Assembly (NCBI GenBank): GCA_030849805.1
Contig: JASANZ010002112.1
Span: 1-47,416, forward strand
DNA from: Sergeia podlipaevii
Taxonomy: Eukaryota; Euglenozoa; Kinetoplastea; Trypanosomatida; Trypanosomatidae
Length of the DNA stretch: 47,416 nt
Direction: 5' to 3'
Below, in pieces: positions 1 through 9,100 of this stretch. The notes beneath the pieces were generated by a model. That model worked only from the letters and a program-made list of their open reading frames with translations, ran no database searches and had not been told where the DNA came from. A program made the translations under genes and the position numbers. Within the stretch, counting starts at the first letter, position 1; each line of letters begins with the position of its first letter.

Positions 1-1
1 T

Positions 2-637
2 GGCGATGTGTTTGTTCCTATTATTCCAAAGAATACCGCTGTCCCATGCAAACGGAGTCATACCTTTACGACGGTGGATGATGGCCAAACTGCTATTAAC
101 TTCAAGGTGTATCAAGGCGAGCGTGAGATTGCTTCAAAGAACCAGTTGATGGGCCAGTTTGATCTGAACGGCATTCCTTTCGCCCCGCGTAGTATTCCGA
201 AAATTGTCGTTACTTTTGATATTGATGCCAACGGCATCTGCCACGTGACTGCGCAGGACAAGGCGACTGGACGCAAGCAGGGTATTGTTGTTACGGCGAA
301 TGGTGGGCTTACGCAGGAGCAGATTGAACGTATGATTAGAGATGCTGAGCAGCACGCGCAGAGCGACAGGAACAAGAAGGAGCTTGCCGAGGCCCGGAAT
401 GGCGCGGAAAATCAGATCAATATGGCTGAGAAGCAGCTGGGTGACTGGAAGCACGTTCCTGAGGAAACGAAGAAGATGGTGAAGGAGGCGGCTGAGGCTG
501 CTAGGAAAGTGGTGTCCAATCCCAATGCGACGAAGGACAATCTAAAGGAAGCTGGTGAGAAGCTTCAGAAGGTTCTCATGGAGGGAGGCCGCATTGAGTA
601 CGAACAGGCCGCTGCTGCTCATGGTGGCAGCAAGTAA
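2..637 (+). CDS. mtHSP70: Mitochondrial-type HSP70 (DnaK family), C-terminal part
   Basis: ATP-dependent chaperone of the mitochondrial matrix; in trypanosomatids it serves protein import, folding, Fe-S assembly and kinetoplast maintenance. The frame is open from base 2, so the gene begins upstream of the window; about 211 residues are present. The visible part starts in the substrate-binding beta domain (PIIPKNTAVP, then GQFDLNGI, PRSIPKIVVTFDIDANGI and VTAQDKATGR, all classic DnaK-family blocks). The helical lid follows from about residue 98 (GLTQEQIERMIRDAE) to the end. The protein ends in an Ala/Gly-rich tail HGGSK and lacks the cytosolic EEVD tail, which supports an organellar DnaK-type protein rather than cytosolic HSP70. 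The ATPase domain is outside the window. The next gene encodes a J-domain protein, a possible functional partner. Confidence 0.93.
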   Translation, partial: GDVFVPIIPKNTAVPCKRSHTFTTVDDGQTAINFKVYQGEREIASKNQLMGQFDLNGIPFAPRSIPKIVVTFDIDANGICHVTAQDKATGRKQGIVVTANGGLTQEQIERMIRDAEQHAQSDRNKKELAEARNGAENQINMAEKQLGDWKHVPEETKKMVKEAAEAARKVVSNPNATKDNLKEAGEKLQKVLMEGGRIEYEQAAAAHGGSK

Positions 638-1742
638 CTTTTTCAAAAAGAAATATCTTGGTGATTCTTGTGATAAGATAAAGCGACGTCAACAAAAACA
701 AAACAAAAAAGACAAAGGGAAAAGTAAAAGAAATGGGGGCGAAGTGGATATTGCGGTTTAGTAGGGTGTAAGAAGGTAGTGATGTATAGTCATGATAACT
801 TCTGTGGGAAAGGAAAGAAAGACAGTATTCATTTGGTTTAAAGTGCTGCGTCGGGTGTACTTCTATGCGAGAAGTACTGAGTGCATTTGATATGATATGG
901 GTGTGAGGGATTGTTAACATTGCAGTCTTTCGCACACGCTTGCGCACATTTTTTTTCCGTTGTGCATTTTTTTTTGTTTTTTTTTACACATACATTTATC
1001 CGTCTTTAGTGTTCATTTCTTTTTTTTTTCCGGGCATTATTGATCTTTTTGGTTTTAGGTTCACATTTCGAGTAATGGAGGAATGAAGGTGCTATGAGAC
1101 ACCACTTGTTGGTATACTGCGCAAGTAAGACTCACAGTGCTGTGAGATTGCACAATTGTGTTACTTTAAATAATGATGTTCTTATTATTATTTTAACAGC
1201 ATCACTTCAAAAGTTTACGTGCGTTGCTAATAGTCTTGCATTTCTTTTTTTTTGGTAAAGCCTTTTACCGATGGGCTTTACTGCAGCTGAATGGTGGAGC
1301 AAAAAGCATACCTAATTGCTAATACGTTTCACGGCTTACATCTGTTTTTTTTTACACATGTTCAATTCTTGCTTGATTCTTTTCCTTCGTTTCAATTTTT
1401 TTTTTTTTGGATAGTAACACTTTTGGTTGTAACATATTCCCACTTGTTGCTAGGGGATACGTGATGGTCTTTGTATGTAGTTTTTCTAGTTACTCTTTTT
1501 TCTTTTGTTGTTGTTGATCATTTACTGCTATATCAAGAAGGAAAGGAGCGAGTCTACAACTTTTAGCAACTCCTTAAGGAAAGCAAACTAAACTGGGAGG
1601 AGCACTACAGTGTTTAGAGGCGCTGGTGTTTTTTTTTAAAAAAAATATCTTTTCCTTCAAACAATAGAAAGGGGAGACGGCGCTTCCCACGTATTAAGTC
1701 CAAAATAGAAAACTTATTTAGAGCTACATTGCAGAGAGAGTC
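638..1742 (+). other. Spacer between HSP70 and the J-protein gene
   Basis: About 1.1 kb with no credible gene. It should hold the HSP70 3' UTR and the 5' UTR of the next gene. It is AT-rich with many T tracts (for example 949-981, 1018-1030, 1244-1254, 1344-1353, 1396-1409, 1495-1507). T-run/A-run palindromes occur right after the HSP70 stop (638-650) and at 1629-1645. Several T tracts could serve trans-splicing, and I cannot choose one acceptor with confidence; AGs near 1537 and 1667 are candidates. Confidence 0.6.
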
Positions 1743-2807
1743 ATGAGACGATTTTGTACGCGTTTTGCACCATCGCGTGACCCTTTCAAGGTACTTGGCC
1801 TTGCCCGCACAGCAACCAAGGCTGAAGTGAAGGCGAAGTATCGTGAGCTCGCCCGCGTCCATCATCCAGATGCTGAAGGGGGTGATAGCACGCGTATGGA
1901 AGAGTTTAATCATGCCTATAAAGTTCTACTCAAAGAGGGCGGATACGAGAGACTACACTTACGTGGGGGCGCTACAGTGCCAGCGGATGCAGTTGCGGCA
2001 CCTGGTCAGACGAAAGGCGTGACGTCAGAAGCTAGGCGCGCCGCTTCGGCGAAGCGTTCTACGTCACCGTTTGCGACGGATCAGCAAGCAGCGCGTGAGC
2101 CTAGGGAGGAAGAGCAATGGGACGCGGAAGAGGCGGCGCCTGAGGAAAGCGCAACAACTTCTACCGCCACTGCGGCCCCACATGAGCGTCAATATATGAC
2201 CGATGAAGAGGTGGAGCGCGTGAGTGCGCTTGATCCATCAACTGAGCGGAGAACACCGAATGGGCGATATCTGTATCAAAACCGAGACGATGGAACCTGG
2301 GTGGAGCTTCAACGGCCACTGCTGAGGGTAAGTCAGCCGCGATACGCCTCCTTTGCTGCTCAAGCCGATATGGCCGGTGAGTTGCGGCGCCGTGCAGTAG
2401 AAAAGGAGCGTGAGGAGAATGAAAAGACACAGTTTAATCGAGCATTAGACAGACTGGCGGATAGCGCTGACCTTCCCACGCGCAATCCTCACTTTTTGAG
2501 GCTTTACGTGCTTCTCATCGCTGCAGTTATTTACTTGATGTACAAGAAGTCGTTTGCACGGACGGCGCATCAGAGACGTCGGCACAATTTTTATGTGAAA
2601 ATTGACAGCCAACGGGACGTGCTCATGGAGATGTATGGAAGCAACAAGCAAGGACTGGAGCTTTCTGTCATTGCGGCAGCAACTGTGTTCTTGGCTGCCA
2701 GTAAGAAGAAGGTACTGTCTGATCCCGTCGTGGAACCCCAGCACGAGGTATTCTTTAACTCCGTCAGACCCCCACCACAGCACTTTGATGTTATCTCCAG
2801 CGTGTGA
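1743..2807 (+). CDS. J-domain (DnaJ) membrane protein, probably mitochondrial
   Basis: 354 residues. Co-chaperone family whose J domain stimulates the ATPase of an HSP70 partner. The J domain is at the very N-terminus (about residues 12-70: DPFKVLGL, KAKYRELARVHHPD, FNHAYKVLL), with the essential HPD at His41-Pro42-Asp43. The first residues (MRRFCTRFAPSR) are basic and hydroxyl/aromatic-rich, like a short mitochondrial presequence. The middle (about 80-150) is a low-complexity Ala/Glu linker. A single hydrophobic segment lies at about 252-267 (LRLYVLLIAAVIYLMYKK), so this is probably a membrane protein with a C-terminal tail of about 85 residues. There is no Gly/Phe region or Cys-rich zinc domain, making it a class C (type III) J-protein. 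The start is the first ATG after the last in-frame stop, and the J domain begins at once. It directly follows mtHSP70; partnership is inferred, not shown. Confidence 0.88.
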   Translation: MRRFCTRFAPSRDPFKVLGLARTATKAEVKAKYRELARVHHPDAEGGDSTRMEEFNHAYKVLLKEGGYERLHLRGGATVPADAVAAPGQTKGVTSEARRAASAKRSTSPFATDQQAAREPREEEQWDAEEAAPEESATTSTATAAPHERQYMTDEEVERVSALDPSTERRTPNGRYLYQNRDDGTWVELQRPLLRVSQPRYASFAAQADMAGELRRRAVEKEREENEKTQFNRALDRLADSADLPTRNPHFLRLYVLLIAAVIYLMYKKSFARTAHQRRRHNFYVKIDSQRDVLMEMYGSNKQGLELSVIAAATVFLAASKKKVLSDPVVEPQHEVFFNSVRPPPQHFDVISSV

Positions 2808-3341
2808 GGTGAAATGCGGTTGATGTCGCAAAATGAGAATAAAAACAATAATGAAGAATAAAGCACAATTTTTTTAAAAAAGATATTTATTGGGGAATGA
2901 AGAGGGGGTGAGCCGTGATCGTATAGAGAGAAAGGGCCACGCAAATATGGGGACATACGGGTTTTTTTTTTCTCGTCTGGATCTTCTCTTCACATTTTTA
3001 TTGTATTAGCGCGAACTGTTCCTCAATCTTACATTTAGCGTTCCTTGAGTACGCAGATTGTTTGAAGCTGTTGCCGTTGTTTGACAGTGCAGGAGACAAA
3101 CACTTTTTTTCGAGGAAGCAAAACATCCTCTTGTGTCTCCTTTTTTTCTTTTTGCTATAGTTTTTACTATTTTGATTCTTTCATCCGTTAATGTTATTGT
3201 TGTTTATGTTACGAAAGGCCAATCTTATATTCATTGTGGAATGTGTCTCCGGCTCTTTGCATTTTTTTTTTTTACCATGATCTTGTGTCTAGTTACACTA
3301 AACACTACTTTCACTACAGTCACGTTTACAGACACACGCAA

Positions 3342-3366
3342 ACACACACACACACACACACACACA
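3342..3366 (+). repeat. CA dinucleotide microsatellite
   Basis: An almost perfect run of CA units in a spacer. Such tracts are common in trypanosomatid intergenic DNA and vary between strains. Confidence 0.9.
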
Positions 3367-4025
3367 TACAAAAACGAACAAAAATAATAACAGCAGATAA
3401 CTTGACAATAGCGAAAGCAATATAAAGGTGACCAAACAATATTAATATGATGTGCCTNTTTTTTTTGTCTCTTTGTCCACTAACAATAAAAAATTCAATT
3501 TTTTTCCTCTTTTTTGATGATCACTCTTTAATTATTTTCTTTTTGTGTGTTGAGTAGCAAAAAGGATTTTTTTAAAAAATAGCTTTCATCTTTCCTTAGA
3601 TCCTTTGCTTCCTATTTTACATTTTGAATATTCTTTGCGTTTAAAAAGGGAAGTTGTGCTCAAGATTTGACAAAATTCATATCCCGTTTTTTCTAAAGAA
3701 TAAGAAAAAAAAACATATATACCAGGAAGCACCACTGAGGAAGTGTACACTCCCATAGGAATTATATTTTTTGGCTCGTAGAACAGACAAATAGGGTGTA
3801 AAAGTAAAACAACGGTATTGACGCAGAATCGGAAAGGCATAGTAAGTCCAAGGTAAAAAAAATATTAGTGTCAAAGGTAGTAGTTTTTTTTTTTTGAACT
3901 TTTCTGCATACAACGGATTACTCGCACATTTTCTTTCATTGTCTCTGTTCGATTGTTTTGCTTTTTTTTTTTTACCTTCCTACTTGCCCATTATCTTTAC
4001 AACTGCTCTGCATCCCTTTGCCACT

Positions 4026-4049
4026 TTATTATTATTATTATTATTATTA
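4026..4049 (+). repeat. ATT trinucleotide microsatellite
   Basis: About eight TTA/ATT units in the spacer upstream of the TPR/MYND gene; no coding role is seen. Confidence 0.9.
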
Positions 4050-4689
4050 GTTTTTGTCCTACTCAGGAATTTTAGTCCTCTTTTCTTCTTTTTTTTTTTT
4101 TTCAAAATTTTATCGACGAGCTCTTTGGGATTTTTTTTTTTCTTTGCTTTGTAGAGGTGGAGGGAGTATCGTGTTGTACATCTTTTTTTTTTTTTTTGAC
4201 CGGGATACTGCTATAGTTTTCTTTTGGCGTGTAGTTGTCTTTATTTCTGTCCCCCTTTTCTTTTGTGAAAAACCAACATTGACACCTCTTTTGACGTATT
4301 TAGCCTTCTTATCCCCCCCCCAAAAAAAAAAAAAAGAAAGGAAAAGCAAGAGTTTGCAGGAGTTTGCAAAACCCAATATACCAGTTCACACGTGTGTGTA
4401 TAGTGAGGGTGTTAGCTTTCAGTTGTGCTAACCGTCTACAAAGTGGATACACACATACACATACACACATACATACATACAAGTCAACACGATTGCCTCA
4501 TTTGCATTGGTGACACTGCTGTTGTGCATAAATAGGGGAGAAAGGCAGCTGTTTATTCCTTATTGTTTTACTTTTACTGTTTTTGTGTGTGCTCTTTACT
4601 GATTTTTTTTGTTTTTTTTTTTACGCCAAGCTCGGCTTTTTTTTCACCTTTGCTTTGTATTACTGTTTTTGTGTTTGTGTGTGCGAGTG

Positions 4690-4717
4690 CTTTTTTTTTT
4701 TTTTGGCCGCTTTGAAG
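4690..4717 (+). promoter_or_regulatory. Polypyrimidine tract and candidate trans-splice acceptor (TPR/MYND gene)
   Basis: A T-only run is followed by GGCCGCTTTGAAG, giving an AG near 4716. A second candidate AG is near 4799, after another pyrimidine-rich stretch (4731-4775). Both lie upstream of the chosen ATG at 4862, and either would exclude the hydrophobic pseudo-N-terminus that an upstream start would create. Confidence 0.45.
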
Positions 4718-4861
4718 TGCGTAGTGCGAAACTCTTTAATACTTTTGTTTTGCTTTCTGTTTGTGTTATTTGCTACATACGTACCCGCATATACTGGGAG
4801 GGAAACGACAAAGAAGAACAAAAGCGACAAAAATACAGGAGGGAATAGAACAGTCGCTGCT

Positions 4862-7618
4862 ATGTTCAATGAGAAGAAATCAGTTGTGGGTGGGAGCGGG
4901 GCTGCTGACGAGAAGAAACAGTCAGAGTGTGCCCCAGGACTTACTGGTAACCTGCCACCTTTACAGCTGCTTCATAGCAGCGGAAACCCGTCTTCAACGT
5001 CGGCTGCGGCCCACTTTTTGAGTGCTCTTCCAGGAGCTTCAGTGTGCTCCAGGCGCTCTCCTGGTAGCGCTGCGGCACGCGATGAGGACGAAGAAGAGGA
5101 TGACTCTTCAGAATCGTCCAGTGGCTCGTCGTCCGTGTCGGATGAGGATGAGTGGGGCACAGTGAGGCAAGGTATTGATTTTAAGCTTGGTTCCTCCTCC
5201 AGTGACGAGGTTAGCGGGGATGTGCATTTGGAGAGCTCGCTCTTCATCCCTGAGCCTGTTTTTCAGCTGACTTCATTGACGGAGAAGCCAATTATGCCAT
5301 GCCACAGTGTCGAAGAGCTACCTCTAGGTACGAAGGTGTGGGTTGTCGACGAGGAAGACGTGGAGATGCTGTTGCTCAACAACTGGGACTCTGCGTATCA
5401 AAACGTGTGCAACGGCAAGCGTGCGGGTACCGTATCTAGGCACTCTGGGGCAATGACGATGGTGATGTTTCAAGACAATGAGGCAGGCTTGACATACGTC
5501 CTCGCCATTCCCCGCAAGTGCCTCTCGCTGAAGCAAATTGAAGCGTACGATAGCGCTCCCCGACCAAATCATCATGCAATGGCGTCGTGCTACGGCAATT
5601 TGGGGCCGCGTGCCGTCCGTGTGACTTCTAGTGCTAACAGTGGCGCAACTTGTCACCCCACCGCATCCGCCTGTGGAGGTGGTTCTGGTAGTGGAGATAC
5701 GTGCGAGGAACGCGTGAGTTGTGTCTCTGCCTGGCACTGCAACAGTCGCGCAGAGTTTTATGAAACACTTACGACAATAACTCCTGAGGCATTTGAGAAG
5801 CACCCGGAGCTGAGGGAAGCAAACGAGCACATTATGAAAACAGACTATGTAGAGGCAGTGTCTGCGGTAGACAAGTTTCTCCGCTGTGATGCTCGTCCGT
5901 ACTCTCCGTATCATATGGATGCCTTACTTCTCCGCTCTCGGGCGCTTGTTTTTCTGGGGCGTTTTGAAGAGGCATACGCGGACGCGGAGGAATGCATTTC
6001 TCTAGAGCCTCGGTGGATACGTGGGTTCGTGAGCTCTGCCCGTGCGCTGAGTGGACTTGGCGATTTTGAGGCAGCACGCGATCGCCTTGCGCGGGCGTTG
6101 GCTCTCGCACCGAATAGTTCTGATGTGCGACGTGTGAACGATCTCAACAACTTTATGTGCCGCCTACAGCACCACATTACCGCGCACTACCTTGTCAAAA
6201 TTTCTTTAGATGGTATGTATCGCCGTCGGCTCATTCCACTGGCTCCCATCGCGGCACCTGGCCGCGTTGTCTGCTCAGAAGATACCCCCATCGCCGCCAT
6301 GCACTCCATCTCCAGTAGCTCGCCACCAGGACGGTGCTGTGTCTGCTACCGGGATGGCGCTGAGGACCTAGGTGCTATCAGCGACAGGGCGGCGGTGTCA
6401 AGCAGCACAAGTGCATCCCCTATCGAGTCCACCAGTGAGCACTGGAGTATTGATCTTCCCTTGTCCAATGTGTTCTGCAGCCGCGCGTGTCAGCGACGCT
6501 CGACATTGTTTCTTGGCCTAGAAACCAAGTACCGCGAGGCGATTGACCACGTACGAGAGCTGCTCATCGCTAAGGCAGCTCGCACCGTTAACCCGTTGCC
6601 GATGGAGAGCATGAACGTGACGCTTCGTGTCTTTTTTATCGTGAAGTCGACGCATCTGCGACTTGTAAGGAAACGGCGGGAGTGGATTCAGGACCGCGCG
6701 CTTGCAGCTCGCGCCTCAGACACGACGTTGCAGGACACCATAAGTTCTCGCTGCTCTCCCTTTGGCATAACTGATTTACCAGTTGAACTTGCGTTGAGGC
6801 ACTTAGGAATTTATCCTCTTATTAGTCATCGTGCTAGTGTACGCGTGTGCGAGGAGATTGTCCTTATCTACAACCTTCTGACAGAGCGCTTTACTGACGA
6901 GGAGAAGACGGTCTACACGCCAGAGTTGTTTCTCGGTCTGTTCCACTACACGTATGCGTATGTGACGCGTGTGGAGCTACCGCTCGCCACACCCGCACCT
7001 AGCATGGAGTCCAGTACCAACCCAACGCCAACGGGACCTTCAGCGCCGTGTGCAGGGCTCCCGCTACCACCACGTCCCACTGTGGTGTACTTTCTGCCTT
7101 CGTTTGTGACATCTATCGCGCGCATCTCCAAGTTTTCGTGCGTCGTAGCGGATGGGCTCGCTTCCACTACGGCTGGAGCTCCCAAGCCGTCACGTGTGTT
7201 GGGGGGTACATGTACTGCTGGCTGTAAAGATGCACTTGAGCTGCGGCTGCCGCATGGTTTTGGGGAGGACGATGAGGAAGGGGGCATTCCGGAGAAGGTT
7301 GGAGCGGGCGTTCGTCCTCCTTGTGCAGAGAAACGTGCCGTGCCTCACGTTCCACGCCTGTTTCATGCCAACTGTACCATACGGCTTTCCGCAGACGCCC
7401 AGCAGCATGTCAACAGTAGCAGTCACTACGCACATTTCCTGCGAAATCCTGGCGACGAGCAGGTGCCCCGCCAGATGCAGTTAGCGTCAGCATTTCATTT
7501 GATAGGTGGTTCTGTCACAGTGGATGTATCAAGAAAAATGAGAGGACCGCTGCTAGAGCTAGTATCACTAGAACCCATCAAGTCTACTGACCCTTTGTAT
7601 TGGGAAATTTTCTTTTAG
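4862..7618 (+). CDS. TPR and MYND zinc-finger protein, SMYD4-like with degenerate SET
   Basis: 918 residues. The ATG at 4862 is chosen because the frame upstream is only translated T tracts. An acidic/Ser-rich region lies at about 73-120. TPR-like helical repeats lie at about 310-420 (YVEAVSAVDKFLRC, FEEAYADAEECISLEP, FEAARDRLARALALAP). Next comes a strand resembling the start of a SET domain (APIAAPGRVVCSEDTPIAA, about 460-479), interrupted by a MYND-like zinc finger: CCVC near 491-494, then FCSRACQ near 538-543. The order TPR, SET start, MYND is that of SMYD4 among the SMYD lysine methyltransferases. The expected NHSC motif near the C-terminus is not obvious; RLFHANCTIRL (about 830-841) may be its remnant. 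Family assignment is inferred from layout; methyltransferase activity is doubtful. It could instead be a TPR/MYND protein-interaction scaffold. Confidence 0.6.
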   Translation: MFNEKKSVVGGSGAADEKKQSECAPGLTGNLPPLQLLHSSGNPSSTSAAAHFLSALPGASVCSRRSPGSAAARDEDEEEDDSSESSSGSSSVSDEDEWGTVRQGIDFKLGSSSSDEVSGDVHLESSLFIPEPVFQLTSLTEKPIMPCHSVEELPLGTKVWVVDEEDVEMLLLNNWDSAYQNVCNGKRAGTVSRHSGAMTMVMFQDNEAGLTYVLAIPRKCLSLKQIEAYDSAPRPNHHAMASCYGNLGPRAVRVTSSANSGATCHPTASACGGGSGSGDTCEERVSCVSAWHCNSRAEFYETLTTITPEAFEKHPELREANEHIMKTDYVEAVSAVDKFLRCDARPYSPYHMDALLLRSRALVFLGRFEEAYADAEECISLEPRWIRGFVSSARALSGLGDFEAARDRLARALALAPNSSDVRRVNDLNNFMCRLQHHITAHYLVKISLDGMYRRRLIPLAPIAAPGRVVCSEDTPIAAMHSISSSSPPGRCCVCYRDGAEDLGAISDRAAVSSSTSASPIESTSEHWSIDLPLSNVFCSRACQRRSTLFLGLETKYREAIDHVRELLIAKAARTVNPLPMESMNVTLRVFFIVKSTHLRLVRKRREWIQDRALAARASDTTLQDTISSRCSPFGITDLPVELALRHLGIYPLISHRASVRVCEEIVLIYNLLTERFTDEEKTVYTPELFLGLFHYTYAYVTRVELPLATPAPSMESSTNPTPTGPSAPCAGLPLPPRPTVVYFLPSFVTSIARISKFSCVVADGLASTTAGAPKPSRVLGGTCTAGCKDALELRLPHGFGEDDEEGGIPEKVGAGVRPPCAEKRAVPHVPRLFHANCTIRLSADAQQHVNSSSHYAHFLRNPGDEQVPRQMQLASAFHLIGGSVTVDVSRKMRGPLLELVSLEPIKSTDPLYWEIFF

Positions 7619-9100
7619 AGAGTTGTCGTGACCTTTTCTCGCGTATACACACTATTATTACTTTTTCTTTTTTTTTTTCTTCTTGATTCGCAGTTTTTAG
7701 CTGATTTTTTTTTCTTTTTTTTCCTGTTTATGATTTGCTTTCAATTATCATGAATTGTCCTTTTTCGAACATACGCACATATATATATTTCAATCAGTTG
7801 TGCTATTGCAATGTTTGAATTTCTTTTTGTTGTTTTTTTGTGCTAAAATAATTAAAAAAAAATTGTTCATATCCAAAAGAAAACGGCGGATACAGCAAAG
7901 ACTGCTGTGATGGTGATGTGTGCTGTTGTTGCTGTATTTTACATTGTGTTTTCGATTATGCAGGGGATAAAATAGAGGAGGAGGAGGAGTGTGAGCTGCC
8001 ATACACGAAGGGAAAAGGTGAAGAAGATTCAAAAAAAAAAAAAAAACTAGCCATTTGTTTACTTTATTGTCGCTCTCGATATTGGTGTTGTTTTATTATT
8101 CATATCATACAATGAAACAACAACAAAACATAATCAGTACTCTAGAAAGGGCATATAATGCAGGTTATTTTTAGATGAAAGCAGTATATATATATGCAAG
8201 AAAGGGAAAAAAAATCAGGTGTGAAAGGAATGTTTTTGTGACGTTACTAATTCCTTCTTTTCTTTTGAGCCATGTTTGCATTCCGTGATGACCGAGTGAA
8301 AAAAATAAAATAGTCAAACTTGTTTAACGACACTCCTTATATTGCGATCTTACATGGGGCTGCGTTTGAGCAGAGATGCTTACTGACAAGCGAGAAACAT
8401 CGAAAATTTAAGCCAACTGCTGTGTATGTACTTTTTTTTCGCTTTTACATTCGCTTTTTTTTTTTTGGACGATTACACCCTTTTCCCTTTTCCCTTTACT
8501 AGAAATTCACACGATAGTGAAAAATATATATATATATTTATATATATTTGTTCTCAAGCCACTCTTTACTGCGTCTTCCATTTACGCGGGACATCAAGAA
8601 AGAGTGTCAAACACTCTCTTTTTTTTTAATCCTGTCTACGTAGGATTGGAAAAAGAAATTTATACACGTACACGCAAAACGCATCATATATATATTAAGA
8701 GTTAACATTGTCGACAGTTGTTTGTGGTGTGTAAAGCGCATATATAGGTAGAAAAACCGATCATTGTTTTTCTAGGAGTTTTTTTTTTTTTTTTACAAGG
8801 TAATCGCGTGCGATTCTTTTCTTTTTTGCTATTAGCTTTGTACTTTTTGCTGTTAGTGTATATTATCCCCCCCCCCCTCCCCCTCCCATAAACACTTTTT
8901 TGTGTGTACGTGCGAGATTTTTTTGTCCTTTTCTATTTTTATAGCTTTCTTCTTTTCTGGACATCGTATTAGTCAGTCTATTTGATAAATCATTTTTCCT
9001 TGTGTGTTGTAGTTTTTTGCTTCTCTCCTGTACATTAATATCATTTTACTACTTGCATACACACACACACAGAGAGGGAGAGGGAGAATATATTTTAAAA
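7619..9100 (+). other. Spacer with T tracts and AT repeats
   Basis: About 1.5 kb without a credible gene. It contains pyrimidine tracts just after the stop (7660-7725), an A-run at 8028-8045, short TA repeats (8187-8195, 8524-8549, 8687-8696), a long T run at 8779-8794, a C-run at 8867-8884 and further T/C tracts up to 9030. Nothing resembling a tRNA or a conserved RNA was seen. Confidence 0.6.
9011..9072 (+). promoter_or_regulatory. Candidate polypyrimidine tract and splice acceptor
   Basis: TTTTTTGCTTCTCTCCTG (9013-9030) is the last strong pyrimidine tract before the ATG at 9101. The first following AG is at about 9071-9072, within ACACAGAG. This would leave a 5' UTR of about 28 bases. A more upstream tract (8920-8960) is an alternative. 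Confidence 0.45.

Larger units (their letters stand above)
2808..4861 (+). other. 2 kb AT-rich spacer upstream of the TPR/MYND gene
   Basis: No credible coding region on either strand; the open frames here translate to Phe/Leu/Ser runs produced by pyrimidine tracts. Contents include a T/A palindrome at 2867-2881 shortly after the J-protein stop, another at 3567-3579, a CA microsatellite (3342-3366), an ambiguous base at 3458 inside a T run, an ATT microsatellite (4026-4049), a C-run followed by an A-run (4314-4335), CATA-type repeats near 4447-4482, and dense T tracts from about 4090 to 4760. The last of these probably direct trans-splicing of the next gene. Confidence 0.65.

Noticed and set aside
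3586..3913. Overlapping minus-strand open frames (84 and 78 codons)
   Set aside because: Short, wrong strand for the unit, spacer composition and no motif.
4090..4720. Long homopolymer tracts as a possible origin or centromere-like element
   Set aside because: The same tracts occur in every spacer and are adequately explained by trans-splicing signals.
4583..4861. N-terminal extension of the TPR/MYND protein (hydrophobic, could look like membrane segments)
   Set aside because: It is the translation of poly-T splice tracts; acceptor AGs lie downstream of it and the real protein starts at 4862.
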